64,000 nt of DNA, from positions 248,001 through 312,000 of the forward strand of contig NZ_JAAGRN010000002.1 in NCBI RefSeq assembly GCF_010499255.1, read 5' to 3'. A program made the position numbers and the translations under genes. The notes under the pieces were generated by a model. The model saw only the letters and a list, made by a program, of their open reading frames with translations. It searched no databases and was not told the origin of the DNA. This DNA is from Sheuella amnicola. GTDB lineage: Bacteria; Pseudomonadota; Gammaproteobacteria; Burkholderiales; Burkholderiaceae_B. Of the stretch, positions 19,525 through 29,519 are shown piece by piece. How positions within the stretch are numbered: the stretch's first letter is position 1; each line of letters starts with the position of its first letter.

Positions 19525-20304
19525 ATGAGTGGTTCTCTTCAAAAACTGGGCTATTACACCCGAACCCGCCTTGCCATGCTCGGTTTTTTTGCGCGCTTTT
19601 TCACCACGTTATTAGCACGTTCGAGCATAGTGCTGCAAAGACCTCGGCTGGTTTCGCAGCAAATACACTTCATCGGCAACTATTCCCTACTGATCATTAC
19701 GGTGTCCGGCCTTTTTGTCGGCTTTGTTCTCGGATTACAAGGTTATTACACCCTCAACCGATACGGATCTGAAGAGGCGCTTGGCCTGCTGGTCGCACTA
19801 TCGCTCACACGCGAACTAGGACCGGTCATCACCGCACTTCTATTCGCCGGGCGAGCCGGCACTTCCCTCACCGCCGAAATCGGACTCATGAAGGCCGGAG
19901 AACAGCTTGCAGCCATGGAAGTGATGGCGGTCGACCCTATACGTCGGGTTCTGGTCCCCCGCTTCTGGGGTGGCATCATCGCGATGCCCGTATTAGCTGC
20001 GGTATTCTCCATGGTAGGCATATTGGGCGGCTGGGTGGTCGGCGTTTTGTTAATCGGTGTCGATACGGGATCGTTTTGGTCGCAAATGCAAGATGGCGTC
20101 GATATCTGGAAAGATGTCGCCAACGGTGTGTTGAAAAGCGTTGTATTCGGCGTAGCAGTCACCCTCATTGCGCTCTATGAAGGCTGGCAATCCCGCCCCA
20201 CGCCGGAGGGCGTCGCCCGGGCGACCACCCGTACGGTCGTGGCTGGATCGCTATCCGTGCTTGGCCTTGATTTTCTGCTGACAGCGCTAATGTTCAGCAA
20301 CTGA
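19525..20304 (+). CDS. mlaE: Phospholipid transport permease MlaE
   Basis: A 259-residue membrane protein of the MlaE/YrbE family, the channel of the Mla ABC complex in the inner membrane. Family marks are LSLTRELGPVITALLFAGRAGTS in the centre and EIGLMKAGEQLAAMEVMAVDPIRRVLVPRFW. About five hydrophobic helices are visible. I chose ATG at 19525, 2 bases after the mlaF stop, over an upstream in-frame start at 19489 that would overlap mlaF. MlaD follows at 20321. Length fits the family. Confidence 0.95.
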   Translation: MSGSLQKLGYYTRTRLAMLGFFARFFTTLLARSSIVLQRPRLVSQQIHFIGNYSLLIITVSGLFVGFVLGLQGYYTLNRYGSEEALGLLVALSLTRELGPVITALLFAGRAGTSLTAEIGLMKAGEQLAAMEVMAVDPIRRVLVPRFWGGIIAMPVLAAVFSMVGILGGWVVGVLLIGVDTGSFWSQMQDGVDIWKDVANGVLKSVVFGVAVTLIALYEGWQSRPTPEGVARATTRTVVAGSLSVLGLDFLLTALMFSN

Positions 20305-20320
20305 TTTCGGAACCTGAATT

Positions 20321-20806
20321 ATGTCCAATGAAAAAAATGACTTGTGGGTAGGATTATTCGTCCTGTTAGGAGCAATCGCGATTGTCTTTCTGGCATTACG
20401 TGCGGCCAATCTCAGTTCACTCTCTTTTACCGCCACCTACCCGGTGATGGCAAAATTCGACAACATCGGCGGACTCAAGATACGCGCCCCAGTCAAAAGC
20501 GCAGGCGTCGTAGTGGGTCGCGTGTCCGATATTCGACTGGACTCAAAATCTTTCCAGGCCGTAGTAACCATTCAGATGGAAAAGCCTTTTACGTTTCCGT
20601 CCGACTCTTCTGCCAAAATCCTGACCTCAGGATTACTGGGAGAACAGTACATAGGTTTAGTCGCCGGCAACGATGATGACAAGCCGCTGACTGCCGGTTC
20701 GACTATCCGCATGACGCAAAGCGCAATCGTTCTAGAAAGTCTGATCAGTCAATTTTTATACAGCAGCGCCGAAAAACAAGGCACTCAATCAACACCGAAA
20801 CCCTGA
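20321..20806 (+). CDS. mlaD: Phospholipid transport MCE-domain protein MlaD
   Basis: A 161-residue protein with one N-terminal membrane helix (about residues 8-27) and an MCE domain (YPVMAKFDNIGGLKIRAPVKSAGVVVGRVSDIRLD). MlaD forms a hexameric periplasmic ring on MlaE through which lipid passes. It starts 16 bases after mlaE, and mlaA follows after 25 bases. Size and domain match MlaD of other Proteobacteria. Confidence 0.95.
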   Translation: MSNEKNDLWVGLFVLLGAIAIVFLALRAANLSSLSFTATYPVMAKFDNIGGLKIRAPVKSAGVVVGRVSDIRLDSKSFQAVVTIQMEKPFTFPSDSSAKILTSGLLGEQYIGLVAGNDDDKPLTAGSTIRMTQSAIVLESLISQFLYSSAEKQGTQSTPKP

Positions 20807-20831
20807 TCCTGCGCTAGGGTTGACACATATC

Positions 20832-21629
20832 ATGCAAACACCTCGACTTCGCTCTTTACGATTGTTCGCCATTATTATCCTGCTCATCGGGATGGTCGGC
20901 TGCGCAACAACCGAGCAGCGCACGGGACCGCTTAACCCCGAAGATCCATGGGAAGATACCAACCGCAATATCTACGCTTTTAATGATGCATTGGATCGCA
21001 ATGTTTTTATTCCCGTTGCCGAAGCCTATGCCTTTGTTGTCCCTCAGCCCGTTCGCACCTGTATCAACAACATTTTTTTAAATTTGGGCGAAGTCTGGTC
21101 CTTTATCAACAGCAATCTGCAAGGTCGCCACGAAGACGCAATCAACACTTTCGGCCGCTTCATGCTTAACACGACCATGGGATTAGGTGGTTGTTTCGAT
21201 CTGGCAAGTTCAAATGGCGCCCCCCGCATTTCAAATGATTTCGGCACCACGCTGGGTGTATGGGGCGTCGAACCCGGTCCGTTCGTCGTACTCCCCATCA
21301 TTGGCGCGAGCACTGTGCGCGATACAGGTGGCCGAGTGGTTGATCTATACGTCAACCAAGTCGGATGGGGTCAGCTTGTCACCAATATCGACCTGCGCAA
21401 TTCAATGTATGGTTTAGAGCTCATTGATCGCCGCGAGTCTTTGCTGGATGTAACAAAAACAATCGACAAGAATGCGATTGACCGATACAGCTTTATCCGG
21501 GATGCGTATCTGCAGCGTCGCAAGGCATTGGTGCGAGGCACTCGAGGCGCTCAGGAATTACCTAGCTATGAAGATTTCCAGGATGCGCCCGCAGATGAGA
21601 AATCGCTTGGCATACAGAAGGCTAAATAG
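20832..21629 (+). CDS. mlaA: Outer-membrane phospholipid-removing lipoprotein MlaA (VacJ)
   Basis: A 265-residue lipoprotein. The signal peptide ends in the lipobox MVGC near residue 24, then DPWEDTNRNIYAFNDALD and NNIFLNLGEVWSFINSNLQG mark the VacJ family, with GVWGVEPGPFVVLPIIGAST behind. MlaA extracts misplaced phospholipid from the outer leaflet and hands it to MlaC. I chose ATG at 20832 over a TTG at 20820. In gammaproteobacteria mlaA is unlinked; its place inside the mla operon, as here, is usual in betaproteobacteria. Confidence 0.94.
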   Translation: MQTPRLRSLRLFAIIILLIGMVGCATTEQRTGPLNPEDPWEDTNRNIYAFNDALDRNVFIPVAEAYAFVVPQPVRTCINNIFLNLGEVWSFINSNLQGRHEDAINTFGRFMLNTTMGLGGCFDLASSNGAPRISNDFGTTLGVWGVEPGPFVVLPIIGASTVRDTGGRVVDLYVNQVGWGQLVTNIDLRNSMYGLELIDRRESLLDVTKTIDKNAIDRYSFIRDAYLQRRKALVRGTRGAQELPSYEDFQDAPADEKSLGIQKAK

Positions 21630-21630
21630 G

Positions 21631-22302
21631 ATGCGACACAACATGATCGACATTTTCCGGAATTTGAATTATTCACTCGTAAATTCTTTGCGTTTCAAAA
21701 TATTCGCGTCAATCCTGATCGGATTTTTAACAAGCGCTCAAGCTACTGCCCAACAACCCGATCCGATGGCTGCACCGACTGTGTTTGTTCAACAGGTGGC
21801 TGATCAGGTATTGAATGCGCTTAAAAAAGACGGTTCCGTGCGCTCGGGCGACACGGCTCGTGTCAACGAAATCGTCGATGAGCTGATTTTGCCCAACGTG
21901 AATCTAGAAAAAACTACGCGCTTGGCCGCAGGCAGATCCTGGAGGGATGCAACGCCCGAACAGCAAGCAGCCCTCGTCAAAGCTTTTCGAGGCACGCTCG
22001 GACGCACTTATAGCGGCGCACTCACCAAGATCGATGACGCCACCACGATGAAAGTCCTTCCGTTCAGAGGAGATGCCGAAGCAAACGATGTGGTTGTGCG
22101 CTCGCAAGTGACTCAATTCTCGAATAGCTCGCCGATACAGCTCGACTACCGCCTTGAAAAGACGCCTAAAGGGTGGCGAATTTATGACATCAACGTCGAA
22201 AACATCTGGCTAATTGAAAACTATCGCAATCAATTCGCTCAACAAATCAATCAGAATGGTATCGACGGACTGATTCAAGCACTGAACAAACCCAAACAAT
22301 AA
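21631..22302 (+). CDS. mlaC: Periplasmic phospholipid-binding protein MlaC
   Basis: A 223-residue exported protein with an N-terminal signal (hydrophobic stretch about residues 21-37, ending ATAQQ) and a Tol-Tol-Ttg2 domain containing PNVNLEKTTRLAAGRSWRDATPEQQAALVKAFRGTLGRTYSGAL and GWRIYDINVENIWLIENYRNQF, quoted as segments of the same region. MlaC shuttles lipid between MlaA and MlaD. I chose ATG at 21631, one base after the mlaA stop; the longer upstream frame runs inside mlaA. The next gene begins 2 bases after the stop, leaving no room for the usual STAS gene mlaB. Confidence 0.93.
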   Translation: MRHNMIDIFRNLNYSLVNSLRFKIFASILIGFLTSAQATAQQPDPMAAPTVFVQQVADQVLNALKKDGSVRSGDTARVNEIVDELILPNVNLEKTTRLAAGRSWRDATPEQQAALVKAFRGTLGRTYSGALTKIDDATTMKVLPFRGDAEANDVVVRSQVTQFSNSSPIQLDYRLEKTPKGWRIYDINVENIWLIENYRNQFAQQINQNGIDGLIQALNKPKQ

Positions 22303-22304
22303 TC

Positions 22305-23093
22305 ATGTCTGCCATTTCAATCGAACACGTTTCGAAAATATATCCACCAAAATCATCCGGCTGGAAGTCTCTTTTCCAAACTCAAACAAGCCCGGGTTTT
22401 CAAGCGCTGGACGATGTTTCCCTCACCATAGAACATGGAGAATTTTTTGCACTGCTGGGTCCGAATGGTGCTGGAAAGACTTCTCTGATTTCGGTGCTGG
22501 CCGGTTTGTCGCGCCCAACCAGCGGGCGAGCGAGTGTCTGTGGTTACGATGTCACAACCGAATATCAAATGGCACGCCGCTCGCTTGGCGTGGTACCTCA
22601 GGAACTGGTCTACGACCCGTTTTTTACCGTCCGTGAAACCTTGCGGATTCAATCAGGTTATTTCGGTTTCAGGCACAACGATGACTGGATTGACGAGATT
22701 CTCGCCAATCTGGGTTTATCGGATAAAGCCGATGCAAATATGCGCGCACTTTCAGGTGGAATGAAGCGACGCGTTCTTGTTGCACAAGCACTCGTGCATC
22801 GTCCGCCCGTAATCGTGCTGGATGAGCCGACAGCAGGTGTCGATGTGGATTTGCGCCGTAGCCTGTGGGATTTCATCTCGCGCCTGAATCGAGAAGGGCA
22901 TACTATTCTGCTCACCACACATTATCTCGAAGAAGCTGAATCTCTCTGCAACCGCATCGCCATGCTCAAGCGCGGACGAATCGTTGCTCTGGACACAACG
23001 GCCAATTTGCTGGCACAAGCCGGTGGCAATCTTGAAGACGCTTTCATCAAAATCATGCACAACAATGCCGACACACTGGAGGTCGTAGCATGA
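22305..23093 (+). CDS. ABC-2 type exporter, ATP-binding protein (YadG-like)
   Basis: A 262-residue ATPase with Walker A GPNGAGKTS, signature LSGGMKRR, Walker B VIVLDEPTAGVD and switch His in LLTTHYLEEAE. It starts 2 bases after mlaC, and its last 4 bases overlap the permease gene (ATGA). The pair resembles E. coli YadG/YadH. It regularly sits between the mla genes and ibaG-murA in Burkholderiales, so an envelope role is likely, but the substrate is unknown. Confidence 0.92.
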   Translation: MSAISIEHVSKIYPPKSSGWKSLFQTQTSPGFQALDDVSLTIEHGEFFALLGPNGAGKTSLISVLAGLSRPTSGRASVCGYDVTTEYQMARRSLGVVPQELVYDPFFTVRETLRIQSGYFGFRHNDDWIDEILANLGLSDKADANMRALSGGMKRRVLVAQALVHRPPVIVLDEPTAGVDVDLRRSLWDFISRLNREGHTILLTTHYLEEAESLCNRIAMLKRGRIVALDTTANLLAQAGGNLEDAFIKIMHNNADTLEVVA

Positions 23094-23881
23094 GCGCGCC
23101 TATTCTTAAGGCGCGTGCGGGCGCCGGTTCAGGTTTTCCTACATTATTGGGCAAAGAGCTGCTGCGCTTCTGGAAGGTCAGCTTTCAAACTATCGCAGCA
23201 CCGGTCATTACCGCATTGCTTTATCTGATTGTTTTTGCACAAGTCCTGCAAGACCGGGTTCAAGTGTATGGGACGATACCCTACACCGAGTTTCTGATTC
23301 CAGGGCTCATGATGATGAGCATGCTCCAAAATGCCTTCGCCAACCCGTCTTCATCCTTAATACAAAGCAGGGTGACGGGCAACTTGGTCTTCATGCTATT
23401 GCCCCCTCTGACCCATCGCGAGATATTCAGTGCATACGTCCTTGCTGCGATCATCCGTGGCGCGGCGGTAGGCGGGTGCGTCTGGTTTGTGTCGCTTTAT
23501 TTTGTAACTTTACCCATCAAAGCCCCAGTCTGGCTGTTTATTTTTACTGTATTGTCCTGTGGAATCATGGCAATCATGGGTTTGATTGCCGGTCTTGCCT
23601 CAGAAAAATTTGATCAACTCGCGGCTTTCCAGAATTTTTTGATCATGCCTGCTACATTTCTGTCTGGCGTGTTCTATTCCGTCACCTCTTTGCCCCCGTT
23701 TTGGCAACTGGTTACGCACTGGAATCCTCTTTTTTATACGATCGATGGCTTTCGCTATGGATTTTTCGGTGTCGCGGATGTATCGCCCTGGCACAGCCTA
23801 GCGGTAGTCGGTGGCGTTTTCGCCGCGTTATCACTTTTCACACTCAGATTGCTCGCTCGCGGCTACAAGCTCAGAACCTGA
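23090..23881 (+). CDS. ABC-2 type exporter, permease (YadH-like)
   Basis: A 263-residue inner-membrane protein with about six hydrophobic helices and the ABC-2 family segment LIMPATFLSGVFYSVTSLPP near residue 184, followed by HWNPLFYTIDGFRYGFFG. It overlaps the ATPase gene by 4 bases, so the two are translationally coupled and form one exporter. The substrate is unknown. ibaG begins 30 bases later on the same strand. Confidence 0.92.
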   Translation: MSAPILKARAGAGSGFPTLLGKELLRFWKVSFQTIAAPVITALLYLIVFAQVLQDRVQVYGTIPYTEFLIPGLMMMSMLQNAFANPSSSLIQSRVTGNLVFMLLPPLTHREIFSAYVLAAIIRGAAVGGCVWFVSLYFVTLPIKAPVWLFIFTVLSCGIMAIMGLIAGLASEKFDQLAAFQNFLIMPATFLSGVFYSVTSLPPFWQLVTHWNPLFYTIDGFRYGFFGVADVSPWHSLAVVGGVFAALSLFTLRLLARGYKLRT

Positions 23882-23910
23882 TTTAAAGTCATCAAGGACC
23901 CTAAAGAATT

Positions 23911-24156
23911 ATGTTGCCAACTTCCGAAGACATCCGTTCATACATTGCTGCGGGCTTGCCTTGCGAACATATCGTCGTCAACGGTGATGATGGCACGCAC
24001 TTTGATGCCCTGATCGTCAGTGCCGCATTCGAAGGAAAACGTCCGATCGCACGGCATCAATTGGTTTATGCCGCTTTGGGCGACCGCATGAAACAAGAAA
24101 TTCATGCGCTATCAATGCGGACGCTGACACCGGCCGAATTCAAGGCGCAAGGCTGA
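23911..24156 (+). CDS. ibaG: BolA family protein IbaG
   Basis: An 81-residue BolA-fold protein. Family marks are the helix-turn stretch [28 protein letters not shown] and the C-terminal [14 protein letters not shown]. IbaG binds iron-sulfur clusters together with monothiol glutaredoxins and is linked to acid resistance in E. coli, where it also precedes murA. Here its TGA stop overlaps the murA ATG by one base. Length is typical. Confidence 0.92.
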   Translation: MLPTSEDIRSYIAAGLPCEHIVVNGDDGTHFDALIVSAAFEGKRPIARHQLVYAALGDRMKQEIHALSMRTLTPAEFKAQG

Positions 24157-25412
24157 TGGATAAGCTTCGCATCACCGGCGGCTCTCCTCTAAATGGCGAG
24201 ATCAGCATATCGGGCGCAAAAAATGCCGCGCTACCTATCCTGTGCGCAGGGCTGCTGACAGCCGACACCATCTCGTTGTCGAATGTACCGAAACTCAACG
24301 ACATTGCCACCACCCTCAAACTGTTAAGTCAAATGGGCGTTCGTTGCGATCGCTCCCAAGACAATGCTGTCAGCATTACCGCTGATCAGGTCACGACTCT
24401 TGAAGCTCCTTATGAGCTCGTCAAAACCATGCGTGCGTCAATTCTCGTGCTGGGGCCTTTACTTGCGCGCTTTGGGGAGGCGCGGGTCAGCCTACCGGGC
24501 GGTTGCGCGATCGGCCAGCGCCCCGTAGATCAACACATCCAGGGCCTGGCTGCGCTGGGCGCCGATATCAAAATCGAACATGGATTCGTCGTCGCACGCG
24601 CCAAGCGACTAAAAGGCGCCGTCGTTCGAACCGACATGGTCACGGTCACAGGCACAGAAAACCTCATGATGGCTGCCGTGCTGGCCGAAGGTCAAACTGT
24701 GCTCGAAAATGCCGCACGAGAGCCTGAAGTGGTAGATCTTGCTGAGTTGCTCATCAAAATGGGGGCAAAAATCAAAGGTCACGGCACCGATCGGATCGTC
24801 ATCGAAGGCGTGGATAAACTACATGGCGCATCGCATCGTGTTTGCCCCGACCGAATCGAAGCCGGTAGTTTTTTGTGTGCCGTCGGCGCGGCTGGAGGCA
24901 GTATCGTTTTACGCGATGTCGCGCCCGACACTATGGGTGCCACGATTTCAAAATTGCAAGAGGCCGGAATTAAAATCGAATGCGGCTCGGACTGGATCAA
25001 AGCGGGCATGACGGGACGTCCTCGCGCCGTTGATGTCCGAACACAGGAATACCCCGGTTTTGCAACCGATATGCAAGCACAACTCATGGCGCTGGATGCG
25101 ATCGCCGACGGAACCTCAGTTATCGTTGAAACGATTTTCGAAAACCGTTATATGCATGTGCAGGAATTAATTCGTCTTGGCGCAAATATCGACATCGATG
25201 GCCATACTGCTGTCGTACGGGGCGTGACCCGCTTATCGGGTGCCACCGTCATGGCCACAGATCTGCGCGCTTCCGCAAGCCTAGTCATCGCAGGCCTTGC
25301 CGCTGAAGGCGAAACCATTGTCGAACGCATCTATCATCTTGATCGCGGTTACGAAAAGATGGAGCACAAGCTTCGACTGCTCGGTGCCAACATTGAACGC
25401 ATAACAAGCTGA
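24156..25412 (+). CDS. murA: UDP-N-acetylglucosamine 1-carboxyvinyltransferase
   Basis: A 418-residue cytoplasmic enzyme that adds enolpyruvate to UDP-GlcNAc, the first committed step of peptidoglycan synthesis. The fold begins with [20 protein letters not shown], and the active-site Cys is in [19 protein letters not shown], so the fosfomycin-target Cys is present. The C-terminal [19 protein letters not shown] closes the inside-out barrel. It overlaps ibaG by one base, and hisG starts 10 bases after its stop. Identity is certain. Confidence 0.98.
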   Translation: MDKLRITGGSPLNGEISISGAKNAALPILCAGLLTADTISLSNVPKLNDIATTLKLLSQMGVRCDRSQDNAVSITADQVTTLEAPYELVKTMRASILVLGPLLARFGEARVSLPGGCAIGQRPVDQHIQGLAALGADIKIEHGFVVARAKRLKGAVVRTDMVTVTGTENLMMAAVLAEGQTVLENAAREPEVVDLAELLIKMGAKIKGHGTDRIVIEGVDKLHGASHRVCPDRIEAGSFLCAVGAAGGSIVLRDVAPDTMGATISKLQEAGIKIECGSDWIKAGMTGRPRAVDVRTQEYPGFATDMQAQLMALDAIADGTSVIVETIFENRYMHVQELIRLGANIDIDGHTAVVRGVTRLSGATVMATDLRASASLVIAGLAAEGETIVERIYHLDRGYEKMEHKLRLLGANIERITS

Positions 25413-25422
25413 AGGATTTTGC

Positions 25423-26103
25423 ATGAGCACAGAAACGGGCGCACGCCCTCTGACCATGGCCTTGTCAAAGGGACGTATCTTCCAGGAAACATTGCCTTTA
25501 CTGCAAGCTGCAGGCATCACTGTATCCGAAGACCCAGAAAAATCTCGCAAACTGATCATCGGCACCAGCAACCCTGGACTGCGTCTGATCATTGTGCGCG
25601 CATCTGACGTACCGACATATGTCGAATACGGGGCTGCAGATCTTGGAATCGCAGGCAAAGATGTATTAATCGAGCATGCGGCAAATCACCCGGGCGGTCT
25701 CTATCAACCCATCGATCTCAACATCGCCAAATGCCGATTGGCCGTTGCAGTCAAAAATGGCTTTGACTATGCTGCAGCCGTTCGACAGGGTGCTCGTTTA
25801 AGAGTCGCCACAAAGTACACCGCAGCTGCACGCGAACATTTTGCATCCAAAGGTGTATACGTCGATTTGATCAAGCTTTATGGATCAATGGAGCTCGCCC
25901 CGTTGGTTGGTCTGGCCGATGCAATTGTCGATTTGGTTTCAACGGGCAACACTTTGAAAGCAAACGATCTGGTTGCGGTAGAGGACATCATGCCGATTTC
26001 TTCGCGACTGGTTGTCAACCGCGCCGCGCTTAAAACCCGTCATGCTGATTTACAGCCTCTGCTTGATGCATTTGAGAGCGCCAGCCGCCTGAATGTGGCA
26101 TGA
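25423..26103 (+). CDS. hisG: ATP phosphoribosyltransferase, short form
   Basis: A 226-residue enzyme for the first step of histidine synthesis, joining ATP and PRPP. Marks are [33 protein letters not shown] and [18 protein letters not shown]. It lacks the C-terminal ACT-like domain of the long form, so it should need the HisRS-like partner HisZ for activity and feedback; hisZ is not in the window. It opens the his block 10 bases after murA, and hisD follows after 51 bases. Confidence 0.97.
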   Translation: MSTETGARPLTMALSKGRIFQETLPLLQAAGITVSEDPEKSRKLIIGTSNPGLRLIIVRASDVPTYVEYGAADLGIAGKDVLIEHAANHPGGLYQPIDLNIAKCRLAVAVKNGFDYAAAVRQGARLRVATKYTAAAREHFASKGVYVDLIKLYGSMELAPLVGLADAIVDLVSTGNTLKANDLVAVEDIMPISSRLVVNRAALKTRHADLQPLLDAFESASRLNVA

Positions 26104-26154
26104 TTCACTAACCCCCGGATATTTCAGCCCTTTCACGAGAAGGGATTACACATC

Positions 26155-27456
26155 ATGGCTATTATTTCCCGGCTGGACGTAACTGATCCGGCATTTGATA
26201 CCAAACTGGCTGGATTGCTTGCGGTCGACGCTGCACAAGACGAAGCAATCGAGGCGGCAACTGCCCGCATTCTTGCCCATGTCCGGGATACCGGCGATGC
26301 CGCTTTGCTGGAATACACCAGACAGTTTGACAAAGTGCAGGCCGACAGTGTTGAAGCACTTGAAATTCCGCGTGGCGAATGGATAGCCGCTCTCGAAAGT
26401 TTGCCCGAATCGCAACGCCGAGCACTAGAAACCGCCGCAGAACGCGTGCGCAGTTATCACGCTCGTCAACGCCAGGATAGCTGGTCCTATACCGAGGCGG
26501 ATGGTACGCGCCTTGGTCAGCAAATCACACCCCTAGATCGAGTGGGCTTGTATGTACCTGGTGGTAAAGCCGCCTATCCGTCATCTGTATTGATGAACGC
26601 CATCCCTGCCAAAGTCGCAGGAGTTGCTGAAGTCATCATGGTGACACCAACGCCTAGCGGACTTCGCAACCCAATGGTCCTCGCTGCAGCCGCAATAGCC
26701 GGCGTCGATCGGGTTTTTGCGATCGGAGGCGCCCAAGCCGTTGGCGCACTTGCATACGGCACTCATACCATTTCACCAGTAGACAAGATCGTAGGACCGG
26801 GCAATGCTTATGTCGCCGCCGCGAAGCGACGCGTCTTTGGCACGGTCGGCATCGACATGATCGCCGGCCCAAGCGAAATATTGATCATTTGCGATGGCAA
26901 TACCCCGCCTGACTGGATCGCGATGGATCTATTCTCGCAAGCCGAGCATGACGAACTCGCACAGGCGATTCTTTTGTGCCCGAGCAGCGATTTTCTCGAC
27001 CAAGTTGAAAAGTCGATTAGTAAACTCATGCCAACCATGCCGCGCGCCGAAATCATTGCGACTAGTTTGCGCGACCGTGGCGCTCTGATTCGCGTGGAAA
27101 GTCTCGAGCAAGCCTGCGAGATCAGCAATCGCATCGCTCCCGAGCACCTTGAAGTATCGACTGAACAACCTGAACAATTGCTCCCTCTACTTCGTCATGC
27201 CGGCGCCATTTTTATGGGACGATTTAGTTCTGAAGCACTTGGAGACTACTGTGCCGGCCCCAACCATGTGCTTCCAACTTCACGCACAGCACGGTTTTCG
27301 TCACCCCTGGGGGTGTACGACTTCCAGAAACGCTCGAGCTTGATCCAGGTTTCCGCCGCAGGCGCCCAAACACTGGGCCGCATCGCAGCAGAACTCGCCA
27401 TTGGCGAAGGGCTGCAGGCTCACGCGTCTAGCGCAAGCTTCAGATTGGACAAATAG
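26155..27456 (+). CDS. hisD: Histidinol dehydrogenase
   Basis: A 433-residue zinc enzyme that oxidises L-histidinol to histidine in two NAD+-dependent steps, the end of the pathway. Marks are [62 protein letters not shown] and the late [20 protein letters not shown] with its Asp/His ligands. The start at 26155 has GAGAAGG upstream. In relatives hisC normally follows; here hisB begins only 48 bases later. Confidence 0.98.
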   Translation: MAIISRLDVTDPAFDTKLAGLLAVDAAQDEAIEAATARILAHVRDTGDAALLEYTRQFDKVQADSVEALEIPRGEWIAALESLPESQRRALETAAERVRSYHARQRQDSWSYTEADGTRLGQQITPLDRVGLYVPGGKAAYPSSVLMNAIPAKVAGVAEVIMVTPTPSGLRNPMVLAAAAIAGVDRVFAIGGAQAVGALAYGTHTISPVDKIVGPGNAYVAAAKRRVFGTVGIDMIAGPSEILIICDGNTPPDWIAMDLFSQAEHDELAQAILLCPSSDFLDQVEKSISKLMPTMPRAEIIATSLRDRGALIRVESLEQACEISNRIAPEHLEVSTEQPEQLLPLLRHAGAIFMGRFSSEALGDYCAGPNHVLPTSRTARFSSPLGVYDFQKRSSLIQVSAAGAQTLGRIAAELAIGEGLQAHASSASFRLDK

Positions 27457-27504
27457 AGCCTGGATCGACCTAAAATAACCGCATACAAACTGAGCGCCAT
27501 TCAC

Positions 27505-28092
27505 ATGCGAACCGCTGAAATTACACGCAATACTAACGAAACGCGTATTCGCGTTGCGATCAACCTTGACGGAACAGGCAAGCAAAAGCTTGACACCGGG
27601 GTGCCCTTTCTTGATCACATGCTGGATCAGATCGCTCGCCATGGCTTGATTGATCTGGATATCAAAGCCGAAGGCGATACGCATATCGATGCACACCACA
27701 CTGTCGAAGACGTCGGCATCACGCTTGGAATGGCGATCGCCAAAGCGGTTGGAGACAAAGCAGGTATCCGCCGCTACGGCCATGCCTATGTGCCTCTCGA
27801 TGAAGCCCTCTCGCGTGTCGTGATCGATTTTTCAGGGCGGCCCGGGCTACAGTTCCATGTCCCCTTCACGCGCGCACGGGTTGGTGATTTCGATGTCGAT
27901 CTGACTATCGAATTTTTCCAGGGACTGGTCAACCACGCTCTGCTCACCATGCATATCGACAATCTTAGGGGTGTCAATGCGCATCACCAGTGCGAAACCG
28001 TTTTCAAAGCTACCGGACGGGCTTTACGCATGGCGCTTGAACCCGATCCTCGCGCAGTTGGAGTCGTACCCTCAACCAAAGGCGTTCTCTAA
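27505..28092 (+). CDS. hisB: Imidazoleglycerol-phosphate dehydratase (monofunctional)
   Basis: A 195-residue manganese enzyme for the sixth step of histidine synthesis. The metal-binding repeats [32 protein letters not shown] and the later [19 protein letters not shown] and [21 protein letters not shown] are complete. It has no N-terminal histidinol-phosphatase domain, unlike the enteric fusion, so that activity must come from another gene. It lies between hisD and hisH; the hisC that usually precedes it is absent. Confidence 0.97.
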   Translation: MRTAEITRNTNETRIRVAINLDGTGKQKLDTGVPFLDHMLDQIARHGLIDLDIKAEGDTHIDAHHTVEDVGITLGMAIAKAVGDKAGIRRYGHAYVPLDEALSRVVIDFSGRPGLQFHVPFTRARVGDFDVDLTIEFFQGLVNHALLTMHIDNLRGVNAHHQCETVFKATGRALRMALEPDPRAVGVVPSTKGVL

Positions 28093-28095
28093 ATC

Positions 28096-28740
28096 ATGAT
28101 CAAGATCGCCATTGTCGATTACGGCATGGGTAATTACCATTCGGTGCAAAGGGCACTGAGCCACGCAGCGCCCGAGGCAGATGTCCGGCTGTGCAAGCTT
28201 GCTTGCGAAATCGATGCCGCCGATCGGGTTGTATTCCCCGGACAAGGTGCCATGGCCGATTGCATCCGTACGCTTGATGAGGCAGGACTGCGCGACGCAG
28301 TGCTGCGAGCAGCTAAAAGCAAACCGCTTTTAGGTGTGTGCGTCGGCGAACAAATGCTGTTCGAACACAGTGAAGAAGGCGACACGACCAGCCTTGGAAT
28401 TTTCAAGGGTGAAGTGGTGCGATTTGCCGGTCCCGCATATGCGGACCAACATGGCCACGGGGACCGCCTGAAGGTTCCGCACATGGGTTGGAATCCGGTC
28501 AAACACGTCAAAGACCATCCTCTGTGGACGGGTATTGCTGACAATGCCCCTTTTTATTTCGTACACAGCTACTATGCTGTTCCTGCCGATCCGTCGCTGA
28601 CGGTCGGCACTAGCGACTACGGATTACCTTTTACCTGCGCCGTTGCTTTTGAAAATATTTTTGCCGTACAGTTTCACCCCGAGAAAAGCGCCGATGCCGG
28701 TTTGCGTCTCTGCCGTAATTTTGTAGACTGGAAACCCTGA
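28096..28740 (+). CDS. hisH: Imidazole glycerol phosphate synthase, glutaminase subunit
   Basis: A 214-residue class I glutamine amidotransferase that feeds ammonia to HisF. It starts with [18 protein letters not shown]; the catalytic Cys is in [18 protein letters not shown] and the His-Glu pair in [12 protein letters not shown] near the C-terminus. It starts 3 bases after hisB, and hisA follows after 38 bases. The partner hisF is two genes downstream. Confidence 0.97.
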   Translation: MIKIAIVDYGMGNYHSVQRALSHAAPEADVRLCKLACEIDAADRVVFPGQGAMADCIRTLDEAGLRDAVLRAAKSKPLLGVCVGEQMLFEHSEEGDTTSLGIFKGEVVRFAGPAYADQHGHGDRLKVPHMGWNPVKHVKDHPLWTGIADNAPFYFVHSYYAVPADPSLTVGTSDYGLPFTCAVAFENIFAVQFHPEKSADAGLRLCRNFVDWKP

Positions 28741-28778
28741 ATTATTAATTTGCCTTTGATCTCTAGATCTCAAACGAC

Positions 28779-29519
28779 ATGCTGCTGATCCCCGCTATAG
28801 ATTTGAAAGATGGACGCTGTGTAAGACTGCGTCAAGGCGACCTCGACGATGCCACCATCTTTTCCGAAGACCCCACATCCGTTGCAACGCACTGGCTGGA
28901 CCTTGGTGCAAGACGGCTTCATCTGGTTGACTTGAACGGGGCCGTTGCCGGCAAGCCTAAAAACGAAAGCCTGATCAAAGCAATCGTCAACGCAGTCGGT
29001 GACGATATACCCGTTCAGATTGGCGGCGGCATTCGGGATCTGGATACGATCGAACGCTATCTGGATTTTGGCATCTCATACGTCATCATCGGCACGGCCG
29101 CAGTGAAGGATCCCGGTTTCCTGCATGATGCGTGCGGCGCGTTCCCCGGCAACATCATCGTTGGACTGGATGCGCGTGACGGTAAGGTTGCCACAGACGG
29201 TTGGAGCAAACTCACCAAGCACGATGTGATCGATATGGCTAAAAAATTCGAAGACTACGGTTGCGAAGCCATCATTTACACTGATATCGGACGAGATGGC
29301 ATGCTATCCGGTGTAAATATTGAAGCTACTGTACGCTTAGCCCAACACGTTCGTATCCCGGTCATCGCATCCGGTGGCGTCACCGACCTGCGAGATATCG
29401 AGGCTCTTTGCGATGTGGAAGAAGAGGGCGTCGAAGGCGTCATTCTTGGCCGTAGTATTTATGAAGGGACACTCGACTTCGCTGCAGCACAACAACTTGC
29501 CGATGATCGTGCCCCTTGA
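28779..29519 (+). CDS. hisA: Phosphoribosylformimino-5-aminoimidazole carboxamide ribotide isomerase
   Basis: A 246-residue TIM-barrel isomerase (ProFAR isomerase). It begins [20 protein letters not shown] with the catalytic Asp, and the half-barrel repeat shows in [17 protein letters not shown] and [14 protein letters not shown], then [18 protein letters not shown]. Its last bases overlap the TTG start of hisF, indicating coupled translation. Length and motifs are standard. Confidence 0.97.
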   Translation: MLLIPAIDLKDGRCVRLRQGDLDDATIFSEDPTSVATHWLDLGARRLHLVDLNGAVAGKPKNESLIKAIVNAVGDDIPVQIGGGIRDLDTIERYLDFGISYVIIGTAAVKDPGFLHDACGAFPGNIIVGLDARDGKVATDGWSKLTKHDVIDMAKKFEDYGCEAIIYTDIGRDGMLSGVNIEATVRLAQHVRIPVIASGGVTDLRDIEALCDVEEEGVEGVILGRSIYEGTLDFAAAQQLADDRAP

